Below are positions 26,219 through 35,108 of a DNA stretch of 64,000 nt, piece by piece. Both the position numbers and the translations under genes were made by a program. Origin of the DNA: Polaromonas sp. CF318. Lineage in GTDB: Bacteria > Pseudomonadota > Gammaproteobacteria > Burkholderiales > Burkholderiaceae_C. The notes under the pieces were generated by a model. It did no database searches. It saw only the letters and a program-made list of their open reading frames with translations, and was not told the origin of the DNA. The number at the start of each line of letters is the position of its first letter. Positions within the stretch are counted from its first letter, which is position 1. The stretch spans positions 19,415 through 83,414 of the forward strand of contig NZ_AKIV01000018.1 in assembly GCF_000282655.1 (NCBI RefSeq), written 5' to 3'.

Positions 26219-28027
26219 TCAGGACAAGGGCGGGGTGGAGGCCAGGATTTCCTCGACGGTGGTCAGGCCTTCGGCCACCTTCAGCGCGCCGGCCAGCCGA
26301 AGCGGGCGCATACCTTCGCTGACCGCCTGGCGCCGTAGCGCGTCGATACTCGGCTCCTTGGAAACCTTTTCCTTGAAGCCCTCCGTGACCGTGAGCAATT
26401 CATACAGTCCCATGCGCCCGCGGAAACCCGTCATGCGGCAGTCCACGCAGCCTACCGGTTTGTAGGGCCGGTAGCCGCCGCTGATCTGCCAGGGTTTGAC
26501 CAGGTCGGCCAGGGTTTCGCGCGCGACACCCTCGTCGGGCTCGCGGCAGCTGGGGCACAGGGTGCGCACCAGCCGCTGGGCCAGCACGCCCAGCATGGTG
26601 GCATTGATCAGGTAGGACGGCACGCCCAGCTCCATCATGCGCGAGACCGCCGAGGGTGCGTCGTTGGTGTGCAGCGTGCTGAAGACCAGGTGGCCCGTGA
26701 GCGCCGCCTGCACCGCCATCTCGGCGGTCTGCAGGTCGCGGATTTCGCCCACCATGATGATGTCCGGGTCCTGCCGCATCAGCGCGCGCAGGCCCTCGGG
26801 AAAATCAAAGTCCAGGTGCGCCTGCACCTGCGTCTGGTTGAAGGAGGCCTCTATCATTTCGATCGGGTCTTCGATCGTGCTGACGTTGACCTCCTCGGTG
26901 GCCAGGCGCTTGAGCGTGGAATACAGCGTGGTGGTCTTGCCGGATCCGGTCGGCCCGGTAACCAGGATGATGCCGTGGGGCCGCTTGACCAGGGACTCCC
27001 AGCGGTCGGCGTCGTGCTGCGAAAAACCCAGGGCGTCGAGGTTTTTGACCGTGGTGTCCGGGTCGAAAATCCGCATCACCATTTTTTCGCCGAAGGCCGT
27101 GGGCAGCGTCGACAGGCGCATTTCGATTTCATCGCCGCGCGGGTTGCGCGTCTTGATGCGGCCGTCCTGCGGGCGGCGCTTTTCCACCACGTCCATGCGG
27201 CCCAGCAGCTTGATGCGCGCCGTCATCGCGTTATGCACGCCCATGGGCAACTGGTACACCGGGTGCAGCACGCCGTCGATGCGAAAGCGGATCACGCCCT
27301 GCTCGCGGCGCGGCTCCAGGTGGATGTCGCTGGCGCGCTGGTCGAAGGCGTATTGCCAGAGCCAGTCCACCACCTGCACCACGCCCTGGTCATTGGCGTC
27401 CAGCTGCTTGTTGCTCTTGTTGAGCTCCACCAGCTGCTCGAAACTCGCCGAGCCCGAGGCGCCGCCCGACTTGACCGCGGCCTTGACCGATTTGGCCAGG
27501 GCGAAAAACTCGGCCGTGAACTTGGTGATGTCCATGGGGCTGGACACCACCAGGCGCACGCTGCGCTTGGCCTGGCGCTCGACTTCCTGCACCCAGTCGG
27601 TGATGAAGGGCTCGGAGGTGGCGATCACCACCTCGCTGGGCGTGACCTGCACCGGCAGCACCTTGTGGCGCTCGGCATACATGGCCGACATGGTGTCGGC
27701 CACCTTGCCCACGTCGACCTTGAGCGGGTCTATGCGCAGGTAGGCCAGGCCCGCCCGGCCCGCCAGCCACTGCGACATGGTTTCGATATCGAGCGGTTTG
27801 CCGTCGGCCAGCCGCGTCATGCCCACGCTGGCCAGCCGCATCAGCGGCGGCTGCGCGCTCTGCACCTGCGAGCAGCGCGCGATGGTGCGCTGTGCCTCGG
27901 TGGCGCTGATCACGCCGTCTTCACCGAGCCACTCCACCAGGATGCGCCAGTCCAGCGGGCCGATGTGGTTCTTTTTCGCGTGTTCCCGATGGGGCTTGGT
28001 ATGAGTGACAGCGGTGGCGGCGTTCAT
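26219..28027 (-). CDS. GspE/PilB-type secretion ATPase
   Basis: A 602-aa member of the GspE/PulE/PilB ATPase family that powers type II secretion or type IV pilus assembly at the inner membrane. N-terminal MshEN-like region (about 50-190). The ATPase domain has Walker A GPTGSGKTT, the Asp box IEDPIE, Walker B IIMVGEIRD and the His box TGHLVFSTLHTND. A four-Cys zinc motif (CPSC and CVDC) follows near residue 510-545. No other pil or gsp genes lie in the window, so it is an orphan here. Start between 28027 and 28045 is uncertain. Confidence 0.88.
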   Translation of the reverse strand: MNAATAVTHTKPHREHAKKNHIGPLDWRILVEWLGEDGVISATEAQRTIARCSQVQSAQPPLMRLASVGMTRLADGKPLDIETMSQWLAGRAGLAYLRIDPLKVDVGKVADTMSAMYAERHKVLPVQVTPSEVVIATSEPFITDWVQEVERQAKRSVRLVVSSPMDITKFTAEFFALAKSVKAAVKSGGASGSASFEQLVELNKSNKQLDANDQGVVQVVDWLWQYAFDQRASDIHLEPRREQGVIRFRIDGVLHPVYQLPMGVHNAMTARIKLLGRMDVVEKRRPQDGRIKTRNPRGDEIEMRLSTLPTAFGEKMVMRIFDPDTTVKNLDALGFSQHDADRWESLVKRPHGIILVTGPTGSGKTTTLYSTLKRLATEEVNVSTIEDPIEMIEASFNQTQVQAHLDFDFPEGLRALMRQDPDIIMVGEIRDLQTAEMAVQAALTGHLVFSTLHTNDAPSAVSRMMELGVPSYLINATMLGVLAQRLVRTLCPSCREPDEGVARETLADLVKPWQISGGYRPYKPVGCVDCRMTGFRGRMGLYELLTVTEGFKEKVSKEPSIDALRRQAVSEGMRPLRLAGALKVAEGLTTVEEILASTPPLS

Positions 28028-28141
28028 GGGGGCACTGTACCCCATCCACCCCGGCTTTTGCTATCTGCCAGGCGTGGGGTTTCTTCCACAGAATCCCGGC
28101 AGGTATGGGGATAACGCCGACAGGCACGGGGATAAAGAATT

Positions 28142-28335
28142 CATCCGCAGATTACGCAGATTTCCGCAGATTGGAAGAAAAATCGCAATGCGAAGGCGTG
28201 TATTTGGCTCTAGCGCATGGAGACAAAGGTGAAGATTAATTCCAACCCTGAGTACAAATGTCTTGTCTTTCTTGTCTTCAATCTGTGTAAATCTGCGTAA
28301 TCTGCGGATACAAACCTCACCCGCATCTGCGGATA
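28142..28335. repeat. CGCAGATT-iteron inverted repeat, copy 4
   Basis: Left arm 28142-28176, 98-nt spacer, right arm 28275-28310, plus a partial extra arm at 28322-28335. It fills most of the 318-nt gap between the GspE-type gene and the spermidine-synthase-like gene. Just before it is a short direct repeat of the type CAGG(T/C)A(T/C)GGGGATAA at about 28098-28136. Confidence 0.8.
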
Positions 28336-28345
28336 AAACCAGGAC

Positions 28346-29119
28346 TCAGGCCACCGGCTTGAACAGCCGCAGCCACTTTTTGGCCGGCAAATCCCAGCGC
28401 GATTCAATCACGCCGGCCTGCTGCAAGAGCGCGGCGCGCTCGGGCCGCGTGGGCTCCTGTTGGGCCAGCACCACGGTATTGCCCTCGCGCGTCGGGGTGA
28501 AGGCCCACACCGCCTCGGGGCCGAAGGCCTCGGCGATCTTCGTCAGCGACTGCAGGTAGCTGGAATCGCGGCCGAACAGGTTCACCGTCATCACGCCGTT
28601 CTCGGCCAGCAGGCCGCGGCAATCCTCATAAAAATCGGCACTGTCCAGCACCGGCGCGGCCGCTTCATGGTCGTAGAGGTCCACGTGCAGCAAATCCACC
28701 GTGCCCTGGTGCGCCGGTTTTCTGATTTCGGCCGCGGCATCGGCCTCGATCACATGCAGCCGCAGGTCGTCGCGCGGCAGCTTGAACCAGACCCGGCAGG
28801 CCGTGACCACCTGCGGGTTGATTTCAATCGCCGTGGTCTTCATGCGCAGTTTTTTGTAGCAGAACTTGGTCAGCGCGGCCGAGCCCAGGCCCAGTTGCAT
28901 GGCGTGCTTTTTGGGCATGGCCGCCGCGTCCATGAAGAGCAGGCCGGCCATCATGCGCTGCACATACTCGAGCTCGATGTCATAGGGCGCATCGCGCAGC
29001 ATGGAGCCCTGCACCCATTCGGTGCCCAGGTGCAGAAAACGCACATCGCCATAGTCCGAGAAATTGACCTCGGGTAACTCAAGTTCCGTGTTCTCTTTGG
29101 CCGTTTCTTTTCTTTGCAT
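28346..29119 (-). CDS. Spermidine-synthase-like / methyltransferase-fold protein
   Basis: A 257-aa protein with the spermidine synthase (Rossmann methyltransferase) fold: MQLGLGSAALTKF (SAM-type loop), TTAIEINPQVV (acidic end of strand 2), HVIEADAAAEI and DLLHVDLYD. The N-terminal beta-domain of true SpeE is short here, so polyamine synthesis is uncertain. Its ATG overlaps the stop of the deoxyinosine glycosylase gene by one base (TGATG), implying translational coupling in a three-gene operon with TatD. Cytoplasmic. Confidence 0.78.
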   Translation of the reverse strand: MQRKETAKENTELELPEVNFSDYGDVRFLHLGTEWVQGSMLRDAPYDIELEYVQRMMAGLLFMDAAAMPKKHAMQLGLGSAALTKFCYKKLRMKTTAIEINPQVVTACRVWFKLPRDDLRLHVIEADAAAEIRKPAHQGTVDLLHVDLYDHEAAAPVLDSADFYEDCRGLLAENGVMTVNLFGRDSSYLQSLTKIAEAFGPEAVWAFTPTREGNTVVLAQQEPTRPERAALLQQAGVIESRWDLPAKKWLRLFKPVA

Positions 29120-29640
29120 CAAACCAGTCCGTGTTTTTCAAAAACTTCCCGCCAGGCCGCGAGTTTGCGCTCAAAACTCCAGGAGGCATTCGCCGGGCTG
29201 GTCGAGGGCAGCTTGTAGACCGGCAATCCCAGCGCCAGCGTGTGCCTTGAATGTTTAAAGCTTTCCCCGCCGTTGTGGGCAATCGCTTCCAGCGCCGGGC
29301 ACAGCCGCCGCAGGCCGGCCAGGTCGTTGACCTCGGCGTTGCGGATCGCGCTGTCCAGGCTGCCCTCGCGCTCGCAGGCCGCGTACACATCCCACAGGCC
29401 CAGGCCCTTGGAAAGCAGCCACTCGCTGCGCGCCCGGTACGCATCCGGGCCCGTGTCCGCCGGGCCGGGCGGCCACAGCGCCTTGAGGATTTTCCAGAAA
29501 TGGTTTTGCGGGTGGCCGTAATACTGCTGCGCCGCCAGCGAGGCCGCGCCCGGGAAGCTGCCCAGCACCAGCAGTCGCGTGCGGTCCGACACCAGCGGCG
29601 CCAGGCCGGTCAATGCTGTCGATACCGGTGTTGCCTTCAT
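29119..29640 (-). CDS. DNA-deoxyinosine glycosylase (UDG superfamily)
   Basis: A 173-aa uracil-DNA glycosylase superfamily protein of the hypoxanthine (deoxyinosine) DNA glycosylase type, which removes deaminated adenine from DNA. The N-terminal signature is LLVLGSFPGAASLAAQQYYG followed by HPQNHFWKIL. The second motif is LPSTSPANA. It overlaps the TatD gene by four bases (ATGA) and is followed by a one-base overlap with the spermidine-synthase-like gene. Involvement in base-excision repair is family knowledge; the combination with TatD, which has reported nuclease activity, is suggestive. Confidence 0.85.
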   Translation of the reverse strand: MKATPVSTALTGLAPLVSDRTRLLVLGSFPGAASLAAQQYYGHPQNHFWKILKALWPPGPADTGPDAYRARSEWLLSKGLGLWDVYAACEREGSLDSAIRNAEVNDLAGLRRLCPALEAIAHNGGESFKHSRHTLALGLPVYKLPSTSPANASWSFERKLAAWREVFEKHGLV

Positions 29641-30482
29641 GCGAGCAGCGCCTTGAGGCCGGGCAGGGCCTGCAGCGCATTGGCCGTGGTGGCGGCCGCC
29701 AGTGCGTCCACGCTGATGCCGCGCAACTGCGCCACCTGCTGCGCGATGCGCGGCAGCTCGCCCGGCTCGTTGCGACCCTGCGGCTTGCCGGCCTCGCGCT
29801 CGGCCGCCGTGGTGTACACCCAGTGCGGCGGGATGTCGGGCGAATCGGTTTCCATCACCAGCGAATCCAGCGGCAGTTGCGCCGCCAGGCGCCTGAGCTG
29901 GCGCGCCGGCTCAAAGGTCACGGCGCCGCCGAAACCCAGCTTGAAGCCCAGCTTGAGGAATTCACCGGCCTGCTGCTCGCTGCCGTTAAAGGCATGGCCT
30001 ATGCCGTTCCAGCCGCCCTCGGGCGCCAGCTCGCGCAGGTGCTTGAGCAGCTTGTCGGCCGAGCGCCGCACATGCAGGATCACCGGCAGGCCGTGCTTGC
30101 GCGCCAGCTTGAGCTGCTCGCGGTAAAAAAATTCCTGGCGCTCGCGCATCGGGCTTTCCGTGAGCGCCGGCACAAAATAATCCAGGCCGATTTCCCCGAC
30201 CGCGACCAGCCGCGGGTCGCCGCGCCTGAGGGCCAGTTCCGCGTCCAGCGCCCGCAGGTCCTCGTCACGCGCCTGCGGCACGCATAGCGGGTGTATGCCC
30301 AGCGCATAGCTGTCGGCAAACCGGTGCGCCAGCAGCCGCACCGCCTCGAAGTTGAACACCCCGACGGCCGGGATCACGCAGTGCCCCACCCCGTTCGCGG
30401 CGGCGCGCGCGCGCACCGCGTCCACGTCGGCGGCCAGTTCCCCGGCGTCCAGGTGGCAATGCGTGTCTATCCAGAAAGTCAT
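29637..30482 (-). CDS. TatD family metal-dependent hydrolase
   Basis: A 281-aa TatD-type hydrolase with a metal-binding TIM barrel. Ligands are visible as HCHLD near the N-terminus (IDTHCHLD), Glu in AVGEIGLD, His in VILHVRRS, His in GIGHAFNG, and Asp in METDSPD. TatD proteins act as metal-dependent deoxyribonucleases in several bacteria. First gene of the operon with deoxyinosine glycosylase and the spermidine-synthase-like gene. The 219-nt gap to the divergent ABC receptor should carry promoters for both directions. Confidence 0.92.
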   Translation of the reverse strand: MTFWIDTHCHLDAGELAADVDAVRARAAANGVGHCVIPAVGVFNFEAVRLLAHRFADSYALGIHPLCVPQARDEDLRALDAELALRRGDPRLVAVGEIGLDYFVPALTESPMRERQEFFYREQLKLARKHGLPVILHVRRSADKLLKHLRELAPEGGWNGIGHAFNGSEQQAGEFLKLGFKLGFGGAVTFEPARQLRRLAAQLPLDSLVMETDSPDIPPHWVYTTAAEREAGKPQGRNEPGELPRIAQQVAQLRGISVDALAAATTANALQALPGLKALLA

Positions 30483-30701
30483 GCGCTAAAAGGGGGCGAA
30501 GGGAGTGCGATCAAGAGGGGAGGAGCTACGGAAAAAAGAGCAAGGCCCCTGATGAAGATGTTGACACAGAAATGAAATCGGGACACCCTATGCTTTTTTT
30601 CAGGCGGAACAGCCCTCTTTCGGCATTGTCTTCGCCCCGGTTTCTTTCAGCTGATATCCCTTCGTCAACCCGTCCCACTCGACATAACAAAGGAAAGCCA
30701 A
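30483..30701. promoter_or_regulatory. Divergent promoter region tatD-like / ABC receptor
   Basis: A 219-nt gap between two divergent operons without any ORF. TTGACA at 30561-30566 is a candidate -35 for the rightward operon, but the best -10-like sequence (TATGCT at 30589) is too far away, so the assignment is weak. A T7 run follows at about 30594. Confidence 0.35.
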
Positions 30702-31778
30702 ATGAAATTATCCCGCCTGATGAGCCAGATTTTCGGCGCCGGCCTGCTCGCCTCCAGCCTCAGCGGCGCCGCATGGGCCCAAGACCAGAAGCTGCGCTTG
30801 ATCACCTGGGCCGACTATGTGCCGGCCGACGTCGTGGCGCAGTTCAAGAAGGAAACCGGCATAGACGTCGAACTGACCCTCTCGAACAACGAGGAAATGA
30901 TTTCCAAGCTGCGCGCCACCGGCGGCGCCGGCTTTGACTTGGCCCAGCCCTCGCAGGACCGCATCACCGGCCCGCAGCAGGAGTTCGGCATCTACAAGCC
31001 CATGGACCTCAGCAAGATCAAGTCCGAGCTTTTCATCCCCTCCATGCTGGAGGCCACCAAAAAGAACACCACGCTGGACGGCAAGGTCTACGGCCTGCCG
31101 CATATCTGGGGCACCGACGGCCTGGTCGTCAACACCAAGCTGGCCAAGATGACGGACTACCCCGACCTCTGCAAGGCCGACGTCAAGGGCAAGACCGCCG
31201 TGCGCCTGAAGCGCCCCACCCTGCTGGCCTTCGCCTTCGCTTCCGGCAAAGACCCCTTCGCGCTCTACAAGGATCCCAAGGCCTACGGCGCGCTGATGGA
31301 CGAGGTCGGCAAGACCATGGTCGCCTGCAAGAGCAACATCAAGTTCTACTGGGACAACAAGGACCAGTTGCTCAACGGCATGCGCGCCGGCGAAGTCGTG
31401 GGCGCCATGATGTGGGACACCGGCGGCTGGAAGCTCAATGCCGAGAAGCCCGAAATCCAGTACATCGCGCCCAAGTCCGGCGCGCTCGGCTGGATAGACA
31501 CCTTCGCCATCCCCGCCAAGGGCCGCAACGATGCCGCCGCCTACGCCTGGATCAACTTCAACATGCGCCCTGAAATCGCCGCCAAGGTCGCGGGCTCGGC
31601 CGGCAACTTCACCGCCTCCAAGGGCGCCGACCAGCTGGCCGACCCCAAGCTCAAGGCCCAGTTCGCCGCCAGCTTCCCTGAGGCTGCATTGAAGAACGTC
31701 AAGTGGTACCCGGCCGTTCCTGCAGGCATCGAAGACATCGAGGGCCGCGTACTCGACCGCATAAAAGCTGCCCAGTAA
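30702..31778 (+). CDS. Polyamine-type ABC solute-binding protein (PotD/PotF-like)
   Basis: A 358-aa periplasmic receptor. A GGA ribosome site lies upstream of the ATG, and a Sec signal peptide ends near AAWAQ. Mature start DQKLRLITWADYVPADVVAQF is typical of the PotD family, as are KVYGLPHIWGTDGLVVNT and the ETGIDVELT segment. It heads a receptor-ATPase-permease-permease operon. The family binds putrescine or spermidine, but several homologues bind other amines, so the ligand is not certain. Confidence 0.88.
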   Translation: MKLSRLMSQIFGAGLLASSLSGAAWAQDQKLRLITWADYVPADVVAQFKKETGIDVELTLSNNEEMISKLRATGGAGFDLAQPSQDRITGPQQEFGIYKPMDLSKIKSELFIPSMLEATKKNTTLDGKVYGLPHIWGTDGLVVNTKLAKMTDYPDLCKADVKGKTAVRLKRPTLLAFAFASGKDPFALYKDPKAYGALMDEVGKTMVACKSNIKFYWDNKDQLLNGMRAGEVVGAMMWDTGGWKLNAEKPEIQYIAPKSGALGWIDTFAIPAKGRNDAAAYAWINFNMRPEIAAKVAGSAGNFTASKGADQLADPKLKAQFAASFPEAALKNVKWYPAVPAGIEDIEGRVLDRIKAAQ

Positions 31779-31799
31779 ACGGCAAGCGGCCCACCAGCG

Positions 31800-32900
31800 G
31801 TGCACGCAGACCTGCAAGCCGAGCACGTCGGTAAAACCTACGCCGGCCAGCCTGCCGTGAAGGACTTGTCCTTCACGGTGGAGCGCGGCAGCTTTTTCTC
31901 CATCCTCGGCCCCTCGGGCTGCGGCAAGACCACGCTGCTGCGCATGATCGCCGGCTTTCTCTCGCCCGACGCGGGCCAGATCCACATAGGCGGCAAGCCC
32001 ATGAACGGCGTGCCGCCCAACCAGCGGCCCGTCAACATGGTGTTCCAGCACCTGGCGCTGTTCCCCATGATGTCGGTCGGCGAGAACGTCGGCTACGGCC
32101 TGGCGCGGCGCGGCCTGTCGCGCGTCGATATCGCGGCCAAAGTGGGCGCCATGCTGGAGCGCGTGAGCCTGCCCGGCATGCAGGACAAACGCGTCGACCA
32201 GCTCTCCGGCGGGCAGCGCCAGCGCGTGGCCATCGCGCGCAGCCTGGTGCTCGAGCCCACGCTGCTGCTGCTCGACGAACCGCTGGGCGCACTGGACCTG
32301 AAGCTGCGCGAACACATGAAGGTCGAGCTCAAGCAGCTGCAGGCCGCCTTCGGAACCACCTTTGTCTACATCACCCACGACCAGTCCGAGGCCCTGGTGC
32401 TGTCCGACCACGTGGCCGTGATGAACGCCGGCAGCTTTGAGCAGCTCGGCACGCCGCAGCAGCTGTATTACCAGCCGCAGACCCCGTTTGTGGCGGGTTT
32501 TGTGGGTGCCAACAACAAGCTCGCGGGCAACGCGGGCGCCGCGGGCGCGGAAGCCGGCGCCGTGGTCGCACTCACCACCGCTGATGGCCTGGCCTTGCGC
32601 GCGCGCGCCGCCGGCCGGCTGCAAGCCGGCCAGGCGGTGCAGGCCTTTGTGCGGCCCGAGGCCATCAACCTGGCGCGCGACGCCACCGAGCTGCCTTCCA
32701 ACCACACGGTCTATGCCGGCCAGGTGGAAAGCCTGTTGTTCGACGGCGCCAACTCGGCCGTGCTGCTGCGCGAAACCGCCAGCCGCACCGAGTTCCGCAT
32801 CGCCCTGCCGCAGACCGGGCGCTTCGCCGACCTGCGCATCGGCGAGACCGTCGCCTTCAGCTTCGACCCCGGGCAGGCCGTCTGCTTCGGCAACGCCTGA
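31800..32900 (+). CDS. Polyamine-type ABC transporter ATP-binding protein (PotA-like)
   Basis: A 366-aa ATPase with Walker A GPSGCGKTT, Q-loop VFQHLALFPMM, signature LSGGQRQR, Walker B LLLLDEP, H-loop THDQSEA, and a C-terminal TOBE domain. The only plausible start is a GTG at 31800, 21 nt after the receptor stop. It is followed seven bases later by the first permease. Codon use and G+C match the neighbours. Confidence 0.9.
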   Translation: MHADLQAEHVGKTYAGQPAVKDLSFTVERGSFFSILGPSGCGKTTLLRMIAGFLSPDAGQIHIGGKPMNGVPPNQRPVNMVFQHLALFPMMSVGENVGYGLARRGLSRVDIAAKVGAMLERVSLPGMQDKRVDQLSGGQRQRVAIARSLVLEPTLLLLDEPLGALDLKLREHMKVELKQLQAAFGTTFVYITHDQSEALVLSDHVAVMNAGSFEQLGTPQQLYYQPQTPFVAGFVGANNKLAGNAGAAGAEAGAVVALTTADGLALRARAAGRLQAGQAVQAFVRPEAINLARDATELPSNHTVYAGQVESLLFDGANSAVLLRETASRTEFRIALPQTGRFADLRIGETVAFSFDPGQAVCFGNA

Positions 32901-32907
32901 GGCCGCC

Positions 32908-33813
32908 ATGCAAGCCACGGCCGTCCTGCCCTCCGCGCCTGGTTCAGGCGGCCGGGCCCAGGCCAGGCTGGTGCTGTTCCTGCTGCTGGCGCCGGCCCTG
33001 GTCTGGCTGCTGGGCCTGATCGTGCTGCCGCACATCGACCTCGCCGTGCTCTCGCTGCGCGTGCGCGTGGCCCCGCGCGAGTACGCGCCCAGCCTGGCGC
33101 AATACCGCACCTTTGTCGAGGAGCCGCTGTACTGGCACACCTTTGTGCGCACGGCGCTGATGTCCATCCTGGCCACGGGCATCACCTTGCTGCTGGCCTT
33201 CCCGATCGCCTGGACCATTGCCAAGCTGGTGCGCGGGCGCGCCAAGTCGCTGCTGCTGGTGATGTGTTTGATTCCCTTTTGGGTCAGCGAAACCGTGCGC
33301 ACCCTGGGCTGGATGATTTTGCTACGCGAATCCGGCGTGCTGCCGGCCGTGCTGGTGCAACTGGGCATCACCGCCGCGCCCGTGGAACTGCTCTACCGCG
33401 ATGCCACCATCCTGGTCGGCCTGGTCTACACCTCCATGCTGTTCATGGTGGTGCCGCTGATCAGCGCCCTCGAAAGCCTGGACGACTCGCTGGTGGAAGC
33501 CGCCTACGACCTGGGCGGCAACGGCCCCTCCATCCTGTGGCAAATCGTCATCCCGCATGCCGCGCCCGGCATCCTGGCCGGCTGCATCGTGGTCTTTATG
33601 CTGACCCTGGGCAACTACCTCACACCCACCCTGCTGGGCGGCAAGAATTCGCTGTGGTTCACCGAGCAGATCTACACCCAGTTCATCACACGGTTTAACT
33701 GGGAACAGGGCGCGGCCTTTGGCTTTTTGCTGCTGGGGCTGTCCACGGCCATCGTCTGGCTGGGACTCAAGTTAACTGGCCAGAAGTTCGGCGAAGTGAT
33801 GCGGAAAACATGA
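32908..33813 (+). CDS. Polyamine-type ABC permease (PotB-like)
   Basis: A 301-aa permease. The start MQATAVLPS was chosen after the ATPase stop; the longer frame overlaps the ATPase entirely. About six helices; the EAA-type loop is EAAYDLGGNGPSILWQIVIP. The WVSETVRTLGWM segment is typical of PotB relatives. First membrane subunit of the importer. Confidence 0.88.
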   Translation: MQATAVLPSAPGSGGRAQARLVLFLLLAPALVWLLGLIVLPHIDLAVLSLRVRVAPREYAPSLAQYRTFVEEPLYWHTFVRTALMSILATGITLLLAFPIAWTIAKLVRGRAKSLLLVMCLIPFWVSETVRTLGWMILLRESGVLPAVLVQLGITAAPVELLYRDATILVGLVYTSMLFMVVPLISALESLDDSLVEAAYDLGGNGPSILWQIVIPHAAPGILAGCIVVFMLTLGNYLTPTLLGGKNSLWFTEQIYTQFITRFNWEQGAAFGFLLLGLSTAIVWLGLKLTGQKFGEVMRKT

Positions 33814-33814
33814 C

Positions 33815-33903
33815 ACACCCCCGTTGGATCTCACTGCGTGTAGCTCCCTCCCCCCTCGCAGGGGGCGACCGCTGCGGCCCGGCGAAGCCGGTTCCGCGCG
33901 GTC
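33815..33903. repeat. Intercistronic hairpin repeat, copy in first polyamine-type operon
   Basis: An 89-nt sequence between the two permease genes that matches the one at 60869-60957 in a second ABC operon over most of its length. It contains the small stems CCCC(T/C)..GGGG and CCGGC-AAG-GCCGG-like pairing, so it is expected to fold in the mRNA. It is noncoding and the only long gap inside this operon. Possible role: uneven expression of the two permeases, or a mobile intergenic repeat. Confidence 0.65.
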
Positions 33904-33931
33904 ACTGGCGAAGACTCGGGGAGAGTTTTCG

Positions 33932-34792
33932 ATGATCGCCTCCCTGCCCCGCCCGGCCTGGCTGCGCGCCGGCACGGTGGCTTATGCCCTGGCGTTTTTT
34001 GCGTTTTTGTTTTTGCCGCTGCTGGTGGTGGCGGTGTTCGCCTTTAACGACGCGCCCTACCCGGCGCCGCCCTGGCGCGGTTTCACGCTGGACTGGTTTT
34101 TCGGCGGCAAGCCCGGCCGCACCGGGCTGTTTGCCGACGGCCCGCTGCTGGCCAGCCTCTGGACCAGCGTGGTGGTGGCCGCCTGGGTCACCGTGCTGGC
34201 CGTGCTGGTCGGCACCACCAATGCCTTTTTGATAGAACGCGCCCGCTTCCCGGGCAAGCAGGCCCTGTCCTTCCTGATGCTGGCGCCGCTGGTGATCCCG
34301 GGCGTGATTCTGGGCATTTCCATCCTGGCCTTCGCCAGCCGCCTGGCGCAGCTGGCCGACAGCTGGTGGGGCCTGGAACTGGACTTTCTGCGCCCCGGCC
34401 TGCCGCTGGTGGTGATAGGCCAGTTTTCTTATATCGTCTCCATCGCCACGCTCATCATCACCGCGCGCCTGAAACGTTTTGACATCACTTTGGAAGAAGC
34501 CGCCTACAACCTGGGCGCCTCGCGCGCCGCCGTCTTCACCACCATCACCCTGCCCTACCTGAAACCCGCGCTGGTCGGCGCCGGCGCGATCTCGTTTTTG
34601 ATGTCGTTTGAGAACTTCAACACCACGCTGATGCTGGTTGGCTCCGACGCGCCGCTGACCGTCATGATGTACGGCCGCATGCGCGAAGGCGCCACGCCGG
34701 TGCTCAATGCCGTGAGCCTGTTCCTGATGCTGGCTTCCGCCGCCCTGGCGCTGACGCTACTCCGCAGACCCGCCGACGGTGCCGGACGCTGA
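33932..34792 (+). CDS. Polyamine-type ABC permease (PotC-like)
   Basis: A 286-aa permease whose start (MIASLPRPAW) has GGGGAG upstream. About six helices; EAA-type loop EAAYNLGASRAAVFTTITLP. The internal FSYIVSIATLIIT and FENFNTTLMLVGSDAPLTVMMYG segments are typical of PotC. It is the last gene of the operon. A short CCCC-AAAAC-GGGG hairpin (34802-34814) and repeat copy 5 follow and may act as terminator. Confidence 0.88.
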   Translation: MIASLPRPAWLRAGTVAYALAFFAFLFLPLLVVAVFAFNDAPYPAPPWRGFTLDWFFGGKPGRTGLFADGPLLASLWTSVVVAAWVTVLAVLVGTTNAFLIERARFPGKQALSFLMLAPLVIPGVILGISILAFASRLAQLADSWWGLELDFLRPGLPLVVIGQFSYIVSIATLIITARLKRFDITLEEAAYNLGASRAAVFTTITLPYLKPALVGAGAISFLMSFENFNTTLMLVGSDAPLTVMMYGRMREGATPVLNAVSLFLMLASAALALTLLRRPADGAGR

Positions 34793-34816
34793 ACTCCTTC
34801 GCCCCAAAACGGGGAT

Positions 34817-34957
34817 TTATCCGCAGATTACGCAGATTTCCGCAGATTGAAGAGAAGGCATTTACGCGGGGCCTCGCCCCCATCCCGTACCCCGGCCAAG
34901 CCACCTCTCATCACGATTGCCTTTAATCTGTGTAAATCTGCGTCATCTGCGGATAGA
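34817..34957. repeat. CGCAGATT-iteron inverted repeat, copy 5
   Basis: Left arm 34817-34852, 69-nt spacer, right arm 34922-34955. Read on the minus strand, its spacer matches that of copy 6 (about 43190-43240) including the block CGTAAATGCC, so the family shares more than its arms. It lies in the 316-nt gap between the ABC operon and the protease gene; the rest of the gap (34958-35108) should hold the protease promoter, which I could not identify. Confidence 0.85.
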
Positions 34958-35108
34958 AATTCTCTGCAAAGCCCCGCCAGCCCATACCTAAATCCCGTGC
35001 ATGGATGAAGGAATCGTGATACGGTGCACCTGTAAATACGGGGCCTGAAAACCGGTTTCAGCCCCCGTATCAGCCCGGTTTTGACACTTTGACCCCAGAG
35101 GTGAACGG

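Noticed and set aside
30561..30594. Sigma-70 promoter before the polyamine-type operon
   Set aside because: TTGACA is present but the nearest -10-like hexamer is 22 nt away, too far for confidence; kept only as a weak regional note.
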